A DNA stretch of 64,000 bases from Lagopus muta. Its lineage: Eukaryota > Chordata > Aves > Galliformes > Phasianidae. The stretch covers positions 52,728,871-52,792,870 of the forward strand of contig NC_064433.1 in assembly GCF_023343835.1 (NCBI RefSeq). The letters run 5' to 3'. Position numbers and translations under genes: made by a program. The notes under the pieces were generated by a model. The model had not been told where the DNA came from. It searched no databases and saw only the letters and a program-made list of their open reading frames with translations. Shown in pieces: positions 25,786 through 38,060 of this stretch. Numbering within the stretch: position 1 is the first letter of the stretch; every line of letters begins with the position of its first letter.

Positions 25786-28149
25786 GATGAAAAGGAACAA
25801 TGCACAAGCACTTGCTAGTATCTAACACTCCCAGCTTTAAGAAAAAAGGACCAAAGGTGACATCCAGTTGTTTTTGAAGATGCCCACCATCTTCAAAAAT
25901 GTGGGTATGAAAGAAAGGAAAAACAAATGGGTAAGGAGGGTGAGACAGCATGACAAAGAGCACCAGCCTGGAACTGAAAGTGAAAAGGAGACATTTAATG
26001 AGCCCCATTTAAATCCTTCTTTGGATCCTGAGAGGCAATAAACGGCTCCTAAGGATTTCTCCAGCCTATTGGTTATTAAGAAGGGCCCAAAAGACCCTGC
26101 TATCTGTCTTACAGCAGGTATACCATGGGACTCTGTAAACCTGGCATGGTAGGAAGACTCCCAGTTTAGCACTAGGTATGGCTAGCCAGCCTCCAGACTA
26201 TTTTTTTTTTGCATAGCTCCAGAAAGATGCCTGGAGAACTAAAAATCCCAGCTTTTTACCATGAAAGCACATGGAAGAAAGGCAGAATCCAGTCTCAGTG
26301 TGGCATTTATCAAAGCCAATGAGAGCTTTGTCAGCAGTCACAATGGTATCACATAGCAAGACCAGCACAAGGCACCCACCAAATGAGAGACCAGAAGAAC
26401 AGAGGAACCATGAGCTTGCTGCATACGGGACAAAAAGCAGCAAAAATATATTGTACTAAACTGCCTTTTTTTTTTTTTTTTTTTTTTTTTGGCAAGGTCG
26501 GGGTGGAGAAGTTTCCCCTGGAAATGATGCTTTTGATACATGGCAGTGGAATAGTGCTCCCAGCAGGGCCCAGTTTAATACAGAGCCCACAGGTGCTGAG
26601 GCACAAGCTGACACCAATGGTACCAATCCAGTTTGCACTGCAGTCTACATAGATGCAATAGGCCACATTCTCAGGAGCAGGGCATGCTTACTTGTTTGAA
26701 ATAAATAAACATTTAATTGATCCCCTGTAACAACACATCTGGAACTCTGGTTTAGGAAGCAGGTTTGTGACATTTTTAAACAGAAGAAAAACTTGAGCTG
26801 CTCAAGAGATGCTGAGAGTGTTATAACATATGCAGAAAATATTTCAAGTCCCCATAGAGGGGATGGGTAAACGTGGCTTTATGGGTATGTTTTTTTTTTA
26901 ACGCACTGGAGAGAATGAGGCTTCGTAACAGGCATAGCTGAGAATCTGCAGTTCTCACAAAATGGAGTGGAAATGTGACTACAATCAGCAATCTCAGAAG
27001 AGCCTCTCTGACACATTTAGGAAATAAAGCCAACACAGCCTCTTCAGAGTAATCCCCTGAAAAATCTAGCTGAAGAGATGCATTTCACATAGAGACAGAA
27101 CATGCAGATGCTCTCCCTTTCTGGGCCCTAGAGGTGTTTTCTTTAACTTGCCTGAGTTTTCCCCACCTATGTGCAGACTGATTCACATAGTTTGCCTCTC
27201 TGAGCTCTGGCTGAGGCCCTCTAATTATTCTTTAACAATCTAACCAAAGACCTGATAGCAAAAGAAGTGACTTCTGAATAGGAGCATCCAGAGACGTAGT
27301 GCACCTCAGCATATTAATTTCATGGCCTTAGTGGCATTGTTCTAAGAACCACAAGCATCCTGGCAGTGACTACGCTTCCTCATCCTCACACCCTCATTTA
27401 CAAAGCCACAAGATTAAAGGAGCCTGTTTTTCTACAGATTTGCATCTTCTGCTCCCCAGTCCTCAGCAATAGCCAGCCACAACCTTGTTCTTCCGGTGGC
27501 ACAAGCACGTGCAAGATGCTGGACAAGCAATGGCTGCTCTGAGCCACAAATGTGTCTGCTTGGTGGACCCCTGTCAGGGCCCACTTCTTTGAGTCAGTGA
27601 GCCTCTGTGTAAAATGAGCTTAGGGACTCCAGGTTCTGAGACATTCAGCCACAGGGATGAACAGGGACCCCATCGAGGTGCTATTCCCAGCTCTCCTCTC
27701 CCATCTTCTCTCAGCCCATTTTTTATTCTCTTGACTTAATTGGGTGCACTCCAGATGGCACACACCTGCACAGATCCCCACTAATTACACTGCACAAATA
27801 AATGCCTCATGCAGAGAAAATAAAGGAGGAAGAAATGAGCTAATCGCCCTCCCTGGCTGTACTGCCGAGGTGTTTTACAAACATGCAGTGCACTCTATAA
27901 ACCAACATCACACATTTACATCTGCTACCTTCCCTTCCTGCCCTCTTGGCAGATACTACACCAGGAACCTCCAGTCCTGGTACACACACCCTAAAGTGCT
28001 TGGGATGCTCCAGCAACACCCTCCTCCTCTTCTTCCTCAGCTTCATCTAGAGTAGCTTCCTCCATGAGAAGACAGTCTCACTGTTATCCAGGATGAGGAA
28101 GACTGTGCGTCAAAGCCAGCCCTTGAATGACCTCCACACTTCACAGGCT
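25786..28149. other. Intergenic, no gene recognised
   Basis: Contains a T25 homopolymer at 26466-26490. Open frames that cross it on the minus strand are lysine-rich artefacts. No exon is supported. Confidence 0.45.
26466..26490 (-). repeat. Poly(A) homopolymer on minus strand, 25 nt
   Basis: T25 on the plus strand, flanked by CTGCC and GGCAAGG. No source transcript was identified. Confidence 0.9.
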
Positions 28150-28535
28150 GTCTCATGGATGTCTTATGGCGAGAGAACTGGGGTTGTTCACTCTGGAGAA
28201 GAGGAGGCTCGGTGGAGGCCTTATCACTCTCTACAATGACCTGAAAGTTGGTAGGGGTTGGCCTCTTCTCCTAGATGATCAGAGATGAGAAGTAATGGCC
28301 TCAAATTGCACCAGGGGAGAATGAAGTTGGATGTTTCGAAGAATTTCCTCCCAGAAAGAGTGGAGCTGCAGTGGCACAGGCTGCCCAGGGAGGTGGTGGA
28401 GTTGCCATCCCTGTAGGTGTTCCAGAACCATGTGGATGTGGCACTGAGATTTAAAGGGCAATACTGGTGGTAGGCAGACAGCTGGAATAGATGATCTTAG
28501 TGGTCTTTTCCAACTTCAATCATTCAATGTTTCAG
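28150..28535 (+). repeat. CR1 LINE fragment, 3' end
   Basis: Contains TCTGGAGAAGAGGAGGCTCG, AGGAGGTGGTGGAGTTGCC-like blocks and TGATCTTAGTGGTCTTTTCC, with a degraded tail near 28530. It encodes the same broken ORF2 C-terminal segment as the copies at 3818 and 55207. Confidence 0.92.
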
Positions 28536-29693
28536 TATTTAAGAGAAACCTGGCAAAGATGCTTGTAGTTCACTACCCAAGGCAGCAGCTCAGGCAGGGC
28601 GCGTGCAGCACAGGGCACATGTCACAAACCTGTTTGTGCTGAAAAACCAGGACGGTGATGCTGGCATAAGCTCAGACATTTCTCCTTTCCAAGGGCACCT
28701 ACTCTCCTAGCAGTGTCCAGTCCAGAGATGAAACAGCAGCAAAAGCGAGGGGGAAAAAAGAAAAAACAGTCCTGGCAGGTTTAGAGACAAAGCATGATTA
28801 TGCACACTTTAATTAGTTCATGCTCTGAAAGTGGGGAAAGACCACACACTCAAGAAGAAAACTTGCTTTAAAAAAACTGAAGCGTTATTTATTGTAAGGG
28901 TTTTTTTCCTCCTATATTTCAAGGATGATCTTTAAAGGTGCCAGTGCTGTAAGACAGCCTCTGACTTTTCTGTCCCTCACTGTCCTTGCCTTCCACAGCT
29001 GGGAGAAAAATCGAAGGGAGTTTAGATGTGATAGGCAAAAGAAAAGGCTTTGAAAGTAAGCACTGAAGGAACATTCTATGTTTGAACTCCACAAAGAAAA
29101 TTAAAATCAAGGGAGAGTACAGCTGAAACAGTAATACTCCAATTTTTTATATGTACGCGCATATATATTTCAATCATTAGATTCAGTGTCTGACTGCTTT
29201 CAATGGGACTTTTGTTTGTGTAAAGAGGGAAGAACAGAGCTCTGTTTTACCACGGCTCTGTGCTCTGTCTGCTGTCTCCAGTCCCCAAATTCTGCTCTGG
29301 ACAGGGACAGGATGCAAACCCCTCAGAAGGGGAGTGACAAGAGAGGACAGAAGGGTTGCAGCACCCTTCTGCTCCCACCATGCCCCACAAATGGCCCCAA
29401 TTCAGTAAGAAACAGCAGGCATGCTCTGCAGGTATTGGCATATCTACTGCTCCTTCTATCTGCCCAGAGCCTTAAAGCATGGCCCATGGCTGTATATTTG
29501 GGCATGAGAGGGCATGTGGGGCACATTGCAGCCCTTGTGACGCAGCCCCCTGTGGCATCAAGTAAAATAATTGACAGGCAGCAAGGCTGGGTCATGATTC
29601 AAAGGAATAGACGAAGCTTCCTAGTAACTCAAAGGCAGAAGAGGCCAGTTCTTGCCCCTTCTAGTACTGTGGTTTCTAGGGGCAGCAAGGAGC
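28536..29693. other. Intergenic, no gene recognised
   Basis: A 176-codon plus frame (29186-29716) ends inside the next CR1 fragment and has no known domain. It is treated as chance. Confidence 0.45.
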
Positions 29694-29815
29694 ATCATAG
29701 AATCAGCATAGAATAACTGTGTGTTGGAAGCAACCTTCAAGATCATCAGGTCCAACCACCAAGCTGACTACAGATCCCCATCACTAAACCACGGCCAGGT
29801 TGAGTGGCATGAGTC
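29694..29815 (-). repeat. CR1 LINE remnant, 3' end
   Basis: Reversed tail ATCATAGAATCAGCATAGAA, then GTTGGAAGCAACCTTCAAGA and GGTCCAACCACCAAGC. The consensus differs from its neighbours, suggesting another CR1 subfamily. Confidence 0.75.
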
Positions 29816-30801
29816 TGTTTAAATTCACTTACCAGCTGGAGAGGGGACAAAATTGCCAGTGCTTCAGCCAGGGCCCAATGGCTTCCTTGATGCCGGCCTC
29901 CAGGGACAGAGCCATGGTTGTGCAATCACAAGATGTGCTTTCTTCTCTTCCTACTTCTGTTCCAGAACTTCTCCAGTCTTGGACAAACCTCTCAAGGGCC
30001 TCTGTGCCTGAGCTTTCCTGTCTGGAAATGGGGATGAACACAGCTGCCCACCTCCATTGAGCTGTATCTCTGCTCACCAGTACATTGTAGGTATGCAGTA
30101 AGCTCGAGTACTTTTTTATCCCTCTCCTTTTGTGAACTCTCCAGAATAAAAGCTAAGTGGGAGGGAGGGAGGCAGGCAGAGTGGGTAACTGTGCACACAG
30201 ACATGAGACCCTGTTTGCTAACGCTGACAGACCACAGGGTGAGAGGAACAGCAGAAATATCCAGGCAAACATTTAACTCAGCAGGTTTACAAGAAGTGAT
30301 GCACACAGAGGTGTTGTGTGCATGCCTGATCTTACTGAGATGGGGTTTTAGGGGACTCTTTCCCAGTGCATTTTTCTTGTCAGAAGAAGTTCAGGGAAAC
30401 TGGGCAAGTATGAAGGATACATCATACTCATGATGAACAATTTTTCTTCTTTTTAACAACTAGTTTGTTTCACTTCTTAGAAGGATCAATACAGAGGAAG
30501 GTACTTCTGATGCTTAGATGCAGCTTCTGAATTTCTCCACATGTGTTCAGATCTCACCTGGTGCAAGCCAGCATGTTTATGCAGAGGGAAAGCAAACTGG
30601 TGGTGCTGTTCTGTTGGTTTTTTTTGTACCTTAGTGGTTGGGCTTCTTTGAGATAGCAAGATGTAAATGCAGAAAGCTTTATCTGTTCTTGGGTTAAAAA
30701 TGCACAGTTACAGGGAGACTGCATCTCTGAGTATTCACATTTTATATCTTATCTCTGGCCACTGAGGGGCTTATTGGGAACACCAAAAGAGGTCCTGAAA
30801 G
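29816..30801. other. Intergenic, no gene recognised
   Basis: Short frames only, with no recognised repeat. Confidence 0.4.
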
Positions 30802-31672
30802 ATAGAATCCTAGAATATGTTGGGTTGGAAAGGATCATAAAGATCAAGCTCCAACCCCCTGTCATAGGCAGAGCTGCTCCCTACCAGATTAGGCTGCCCA
30901 GGGCCCCATCCAACCTGGCCTTGAACATCTTCAGGAATGGGATACTCACAGCTTCTCTGTGCAGCTGTGCCAGTGCCTCACCACCCTCTGAGTAAAAAAA
31001 TTCTTCCTAACATTTAACTTAAATCTCACCTCCTTTAGTTTAAAGCCATTTCCTCTTGTCCTATCACTGTTAGATCATGTAAAAAGTCAGTCCTCCTCCT
31101 GCTTTTAAGCTCCCTTTTCAAGTACTGGGAGGCCATGATTAAGGCTTCCTAGAGGATTCTCTTCTCCAAGCTAAACAAACCCAATTCCCTTAATCCTTCT
31201 TCATAGGTGCTCCAGCCCTCTGGTCATCTTCATGGCCATCCTCTGGACCCACCTCATCCTTCCTGCACTGGAGGCCCCAGGCCTGGACGCAGTACTGCAG
31301 ATGGGGCCTCACAAGGGCAGAGCAGATGGGGACAATCCCCTCCCTTGCCCTGCTGCCACCCCTCTTTTGATGCAGCTCAGGATACTGTTGGCTTTTGGGC
31401 TGTGAGCACACATTACTGGCTCATGGCAAGCTTTTTGTACACCAAAGTCCTTCTCAGCAGTGCTGCTTCTTGTGCTGCTTCAATGACTTCTTCTCCCAGT
31501 CTGTGCAATATCTAGGATTGCCCTGACCCAAGCACAATGCTTTGCAGTTGGCCTTGTTGAACTGCATTAGGTTCTCATGGACCCACTCAATAAGCCTGTC
31601 CAGGTCCCTCTGAATGGCATCCCTTCCTCCTGTTGTGTCAGTTGCACCACTCAGCTTGACGTCATCACAGGA
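30802..31672 (-). repeat. CR1 LINE fragment, about 870 bp, longest in the window
   Basis: Begins with a reversed CR1 tail (GATAGAATCCTAGAATATG) and continues through CCATCCAACCTGGCCTTGAA and CTCTTCTCCAAGCTAAACAA. It then holds internal sequence rarely present in the truncated copies: a CAGTACTGCAGATGGGGCCT block and the CCTGTCCAGGTCCCTCTGAA block at about 31597. Multiple stops and frameshifts exclude activity. Confidence 0.92.
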
Positions 31673-33204
31673 GGTTCACTGCATCAGATTGGGCATTGCT
31701 GTGAATTGAAGTGAAATCTGAAGGATGTCAGCAAGTTTAGTCTCTTCTTTAAGTAATGAAAACGATTTTTCTGTGTATCTATTTTGCACTAGGAATGTAA
31801 ACCTCAGTGCAAACAGCCCCCTCAGCATGCTCTCTCCCGCTAATGTTATAGCACTGCATTAAAAGATGCAAAAGGGAGCCTTAAATGAGCTAGAAGAAAA
31901 TAGAACTTTCACTTTTCTCAACATATATGAAATCTCAATTAAATAATTAACACCATGACTGAGAAGCAGAGCATGATCCAAAACCAAAACTACCCCAGCA
32001 TCACTACATTAGACCTCGCTTACACAAGAACACTGTGGCAGCCCCCAGGCTGGGAGCCTCCAAGCAGGTACAAAACACAGCAGCACCCTCACGATTCCAG
32101 GAGCTGCTGCTGCAAGAAGGAAAGCACCAGCACATGCACACACAAACACACACACACACAAAAACACAGAGCTTGTGAGGTCATCACGTGCAGTGCTGTC
32201 TCTACTGGCCATGTTGCAATTAATGGCAAGGCTGTCCAGCTTCATCTGCTGAGCTTGGCAGCAGGTGATTTCCAAAGGCATGGATTCCAATCGTATTAAA
32301 GGAAAAAAATGTTCTAAAAATAAAATTAAAATACCCAACCAACACACTGTTCTTTCATTTAGCTCAAAATTAACACATAGATCATGTAAAAACTGAAATG
32401 GCAAAGCAGAGAAACTGGCCTGCCTTCCACTCCTGGAAGAAGTGGAAACTCATTCCATATTATATTTTAAAATATCATTTTAAAGAAGCATTTGATACCT
32501 TAGTTGGAGGACCCTGGATGGATGGGTCCTTCTTTCCCTGCAAACAGCCTCTGTTTCCTCTCCTAGGCCACTAGTGTAAATACCAAAATAGATCACTCTG
32601 AATTGGCCTGTTAACAATGATTTATTTAATAGCTAACCGCAATGTCAGAGGCTACTGATAGACAATTTAAATATGTCACACAAACACAGCACTTTGTTTT
32701 CAACTCATTCCCCACACACTTCAATAAATTGAGCATGGGAAAATAATAAGGCAAGCAAGGCCTTGGTTATCAGTTCTGACAGGGTTCACAGTCCTTCTAA
32801 ACGAGTCTTTAAGTCATTTCATCTCACATTTGAGCATAATGCTCCTGACAGCCATGGCTCAAACTGAGCTTTTTAAAAGTCAACACAGCTTGAAAATAAA
32901 TACTGGAAGCTGTTTGCTGGAAGCTGAAGCAAGGCCTAGGTCCAGTGCTGCAACCATCATGGCTCCCTCAGCAGCACGGCTCCTGGCATGGCCCAGCACA
33001 GCACCAGCAGGCTGGGGGCGCTCAGGATCTCCTTAAGAACCAGGCTGAAGAGACCACTGCATGGAAGACAGCCCCAGCCTCAACATTTGGCTTCTGGCAT
33101 CCCCATATGGGGCTGGGCCATAGGTGTGGATTTGGGGCTTGTTGGCTCCCTGCACAGACGTGAATGCTCATGCTGATCCTCCCAGCTACAGAGAAATCCT
33201 TAGA
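31673..33204. other. Intergenic, no gene recognised
   Basis: Contains a CA microsatellite at 32131-32160. An AT-rich block at about 32580-32710 without repeat character could be conserved noncoding DNA, but this cannot be tested here. Confidence 0.4.
32131..32160 (+). repeat. (CA)n microsatellite, interrupted
   Basis: A run of CA dinucleotides with a TG and an AA interruption. Confidence 0.85.
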
Positions 33205-33366
33205 AGTGATGAAATGGGAGGTGGTGGAGTCACTGTCCCTGGAGGTGTTCCAGAGCCATGTGGATGTGGCACTGAGGGACGTGGTTAGTGGGCATGGTGG
33301 AGATGGGCTGGCGGTTGGACTGGATGATCTTAGTGGCCTCTTCCAACATTCATGGTTCTATGATTG
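33205..33366 (+). repeat. CR1 LINE fragment, 3' end
   Basis: Contains GGAGGTGGTGGAGTCACTG, GGAGGTGTTCCAGAGCCATG and TGGATGATCTTAGTGGCCTC, ending in GGTTCTATGATTGTATG. Confidence 0.9.
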
Positions 33367-33829
33367 TATGTGCCCTGAGGGCCTTCAGGATCATTGCTAT
33401 GGCATCTGTTCTGCATGCTTTCTGTACCCATATTGAAGCTCATATTACTCTCATTTACACTTTCCTATTAGATCCATTCCACATCACAATTAAAAACTAT
33501 TCCAGCATGCAGTATTTAATGCACTTTAACACTTAAGGATACAGTATCTTGCTGGAGGAAGTCAGATCTTCAATGAAATTTGGTCTGCTTTGATTAATAA
33601 TTGATGACATTTTTGCATAGGAAAGTAAAAAAAAAAAAGTGACACACTTTCTATTGATCAGAGAGCCTCAAGTAAATGAAACACATTGCCTACATCTGTT
33701 AACTATTGATATGACTGCAATGCAGAGCAGAGGCTATTTCACAATCTATACAGATTTAAGGGTGAAAATAGAGAAAAATTTAATCTGCATGATGTTCAGT
33801 TTCTTTGAAAATGTAATTTGACGTTGCCC

Positions 33830-34250
33830 AGTCAGAGAACCTGTGTATACAGACAATACAAAGTTACACCTATCTTCCCTGAACACTGCAGTGTTAACAA
33901 CGTAGAAATAGTGGAGATTGAGCAGACACCTGAATAACTGAAAGAGCTTTAAAAAGTTTAGGTAGGATCTTGAGCTGGGGAAGAAACCATTTTGAAAGTA
34001 TAGATCATTAGTCTGACCTCTATCATATACAAAGTTTTAAAACAGGTATTGAAGAAGATAATAATAAAGATGCAGAAACAAATGGAGATGAAATGCAACG
34101 CGATTTTAGGAAAGACAGCTTGCATCTGACTAAACTTGTCTGAATAATGCCTTGTCTTGATTAGGGAAAAGTGGTATACCTTATCTACATGGACTTCCCT
34201 AACATTTGAGTTGGACCCACATTCAGTGAAGCTGGAGAAGCCACGTGGTT
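33830..34250 (+). pseudogene. Degenerate LINE reverse-transcriptase relic
   Basis: Scattered across plus-strand frames are traces of the CR1-type reverse-transcriptase order. A V-S-L-like segment and a K-V-L-K-Q-like stretch lie near 34010-34060, an FRKDSLHLTKLV-like segment near 34100-34140, and a VVYLIYMDF-like version of the YLDF catalytic-motif neighbourhood near 34170-34200. There are many stops and frame changes. It is much older than the 3'-end fragments nearby. The boundaries are approximate and the family assignment is an inference. Confidence 0.5.
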
Positions 34251-36068
34251 TGGTTTTGTTTTCCTTTTGTTTCTTCCATGAATGCCACTGTATCAGATCA
34301 ACCCAACTGAAGATGGGTCTTCTCCCAACTTGAGCCACCTGCACTAAGCCTGCAAGGAGAATCTGAGCACTAACAAGGAAAGAGTCCCTTCCCAGCCGTG
34401 GTTTCCCTTGATTGATAGCAGACTTGGGAACCTTAGTGGGACCTGATGCCCAGCTCCATAGGGGCACAATGTTACCCTGAGCCCAGGGGAGCTGTGGAGA
34501 GTCTTGCCTGGGTGAGGAGCAGCGCTTTGCTGCACTTGATCTGCAGGAGATACTTCACAGCCAATGGGAGAGGATTATAACTAACCAGCAAGGACACACT
34601 AGGAGAGCATTTCCAAGAAAAGAATATTTAACCAGAAGAGCTGAAAGGCAGAGAAAATTCATAAAAGACAACTGATGAGTTGTTAGCTGTCACTCTGTGC
34701 CTTTCTATGCATCAATATTTCTGTTGGAAGTAGGCAAAATTAAAAGTATTAATGGGTCACGTTTGGCCCCAGAATTTTTTGGGGAAAAAAAAAAAAGAAT
34801 GGCAGAAATATTTCCATGAGATCATTTTCTCTTCCAGCACATTTAACTGATGGCAAGTACTTTTGTTCTCCAATGTTTCTGGTCTTCTTGCATTTTCCAG
34901 AGTCCCAGCTCCCCTTAGAGGCTGAATGATGACTTAGTGCATGTGTACATTTATAAACACATCCTCCTAAAAATGTGTGCCTTTCATGGCACGCATCTCC
35001 CTAGAGGCAACACAAAAAAGGAGTGATGGGCATTGAGTACTGCTGGTGTGAGGGAACATCAGAGCCCTCAAGTGGATGAGCAGTAACAACTGAAACTAGC
35101 CAGAACTACCCATCTTTTTGGGGCATTTGTTTTATTGTATTTCCATCTCACACTTACACTAACTGCAGTTTGTCAGTAGTAGAACACTGTGAGTGTTGCT
35201 GGGCTCGGCACTGGTTTTCTGGAATTTGTTGAGTCCATACCTAGTGATTTCCCATATGATTATAGTGGAGGAAATCAAACTAGACTGTGTCCAAACTGGG
35301 ACTGGTATAATCTGGGCATGCTTCACAGTCCTTGCCTCCCTGCAAATGTAGGTACGACTAATGAGTTAATCTGGAACCACTGAAATCCAACAACACTGTG
35401 CACTGACTTCAGTACAGACATAATCAGACTGTACCATCCTACCTTACAAGAGCCTACCTTACAACCTACCTTACAAGATTAAGGGTAAAAGAAAAAAATA
35501 AATCAGTGACAAAAAGCCTATTGGCAAGCCTATGGTATGAAAAGCCAGCAGGATGCTTCCTGGCTAGGAAGGGCAAAACAGAATTGTTTTTCTCTCAGTA
35601 AGCAGTAGAAAAGCAGACTTCAATGTGGCTATAAGGTGAACTCTTACAAGCTGAATGAACAATCAAATCAATATTTCTAGTCTGACACTCCTACACGCGC
35701 AATGCAATAAACCTTTCAGTATTCTGATCACTATATTTGATGGCTCAATAACAAAGAGAGTGAACCAAAAGGAAGAAAAAAAAGAGGCACTTACAAATTT
35801 GTTGGGTGCAAGCCAAAGAGGGTACACCCTTCCTTTAGATAGGAAATGCTTAAGTGAGTTTAACAGAGTGAAATAAGGCATTTTGCAGGTTTGCAAGGCA
35901 CATTCATTGAGGCAGCACTTGAAGCATCTCTTGAGGTACCCTAGCAAAACCTTATGGAGAAAAATCACAAGCTGGATGTACCTGTATGTACTGGTAGATA
36001 GAGAAGCATTCATAAACTTCATAAAAAGCAAGTGAATAAGATTGTTCTTTCCTTTTTTCCGATAAAAG

Positions 36069-36083
36069 CATATATATATATAT
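36069..36083 (+). repeat. (TA)n microsatellite
   Basis: About seven TA units. Confidence 0.85.
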
Positions 36084-36760
36084 CATTAAGGTATTTACAA
36101 GAAGCTCACACTCAAAGGTACTGCCAACCCCACACGTGAGCCCTTGCGTGTTGAAGGGTGGCTGGGCTGGCTGGAACAAGCAAATCATTCAGTATCTACA
36201 GGCCTGGAACTCTGCAGGAGAGCCAGCAGATTTTTGTGTTTCACAGCAGCTGAAAGCTTGTCTCAAGGAGCAAGCGACGCCAGTAATACCATGCCTTGAG
36301 TTATTTCCAGGAAAAACTTATTTTTTAAGATACTGATTAAAAGCAGACTTTTGTTCCTAAAGCTAACTCAGCCTAGACATCAGGAAAAATGAAACAAACA
36401 CAACAATTGCCATAGATAGAAAACTCTAACAACGCTGTTGCAGAACAGAGAGAGCGTATGAGTGATTAGACAATCACTATTGGCTTCAGTTCCTGATAAG
36501 CGTGGGAAGCAGCAGTAAAACAACTTTCTGTGCTGCACAGCATGGAAACATCTTCAGCAGAACCACCCAAAGATTTGTACAGAGTGGGTACTCACACAAT
36601 AATGTAAAATAAATGCGAAGAGGTAGAAAGGGAACGGATCTCTGCAGCAGTTCCTCCAAGACAAAACACCAAGACCCTTGCTGGTCATAGGAGGCAGAAT
36701 GGAGTTGAAAGAAGAGTGAACCCTCTGAAGAGCTGCTGTATGTTCACGAAGACCTGTGGA

Positions 36761-36817
36761 TTCTCTGAAGTACACACGTACAGAGAAGTACACGTACTTC
36801 TCTGAAGTACACATGCA
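36761..36817. repeat. Direct repeat pair around a perfect inverted repeat
   Basis: A TTCTCTGAAGTACACA-type unit occurs at 36761 and again at 36798. Between them is a perfect inverted repeat with 11-base arms, CAGAGAAGTAC at 36781-36791 and GTACTTCTCTG at 36794-36804, with a two-base centre. Confidence 0.85.
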
Positions 36818-37634
36818 AGTGGACTGATCCCGGGTATTTACTTTCAGGTCCATAGGTCCCCTGAAGCTCTTCTACCACATGCTTATTCTCCAGCTGATGT
36901 TCTTCCTCAAAGGGTGACAAAATTCTTTGGGTTGGTCAGTAGTGGTCAGTAATAAGTCAATTCAGATTTCTGTGCTGAAGTCCACCCAGTGCAGTCAGCG
37001 TACTTTTAGGGATCACCCACACACAGGGCCATCCTTATCCAACACCCTGCAAATCCATCTGAGACAACCAGGGGTGCAGGGCAGCTTGAAGCATGGTCCT
37101 TTCCCCAGCTGCTCTGTCTTAGGCCTGGAATACAATATTCAGTTTGTGCGGCCCTGTTTCACATTCTCAGGAAGATTTCTTCTGTCATATCACCATGCCA
37201 CAAAGCCTCATGCTGCAGCAAAAGGGAAGGAAAAAACAGGAGACAAGACAGGTGTGAACTGCAAAGGACTGAAGGGAAAAGAGCAGAATAACACTGTTTC
37301 TTTTCCTCTTCTCAGATAAAGGGAAATACACTGTTAAGGCATTTATAAGCAGGTCACAGAGATGAAAGGAATGCGGTCACTGTGAGCAGTTGGGGGAGGA
37401 CAGCGTGCCTGCCCCCAACCCTGCAGAGCAGCCCTCCCTGCAGTTTTACAGACTATTCTCCAGCAGCCAAAGTGGGAACTTCAGCTTGGCTTTGAAAGCT
37501 TTAACTCACAGCTCTTAGCCTCCCTCTGTCCACTGACCTCTGACTCCTTCAAGCCCAGCATAATATCCATCCTGCTAGGATCCTCTGACAACAGGCAAGA
37601 AGGAAACACCTTCCTCTTTGCTGGGCTACATGCG

Positions 37635-38060
37635 ATTATAGAATCATTTCAGTTGGAAGGGACTTTTAAAGGTCAGCTCCCCTGCAATGAACAGGGACAC
37701 CCACAGCTAGATCTGGGTGCTCAGAGCTCCTCCATCCTGACCTTGGATATCTCCAGGGATGGGGCATCCATCACTTCTCTGAGCAATCCGTGCCAGTGCC
37801 TCACCACCCTTATCGTAAAACTTCTGCCTTATATAGAATTTTCCCCTTTTAGTTTGAAACCATTTTCCCTTGTCTTATCCATTCTAAAGAGTCTGTTCCC
37901 TTCTTTCTTACAGCCCCCCTTTACAGCTGCTCTCAGGCCTCCCTGGAACCTCCTCCAGAATGAGCAGCCCTGCCTTTCTCAGCCTGTCCTTGAGGGAAGG
38001 TGTGCCATCCCTTGGAGCACTTCTGTGACACTCCTCTGGATGCACTCCTACAGGTCAATG
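37635..38060 (-). repeat. CR1 LINE fragment, 3' end, second subfamily
   Basis: Reversed tail ATAGAATCATTTCAGTTGG, then GGAAGGGACTTTTAAAGGTC and AATGAACAGGGACACCCACA. It shares the ACAGGGACACCCACAG block with the copies at 43690 and 54625, which separates these three from the rest. Confidence 0.9.

Larger units (their letters stand above)
34251..37634. other. Intergenic, no gene recognised
   Basis: Contains a TA microsatellite at 36069-36083 and a small repeat/inverted-repeat cluster at 36761-36817. Short tandem copies of ACCTTACAAG occur near 35440-35475. No supported exon. Confidence 0.45.

Noticed and set aside
26338-26666. Lysine-rich minus-strand frames
   Set aside because: They arise from translating through the T25 homopolymer.
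29186-29716. 176-codon plus-strand open frame
   Set aside because: It ends inside a CR1 remnant and shows no domain or protein similarity I can recognise.
33958-34467. 169-codon minus-strand open frame
   Set aside because: It lies opposite a degenerate reverse-transcriptase relic whose coding sense is the plus strand, so the frame is a shadow.
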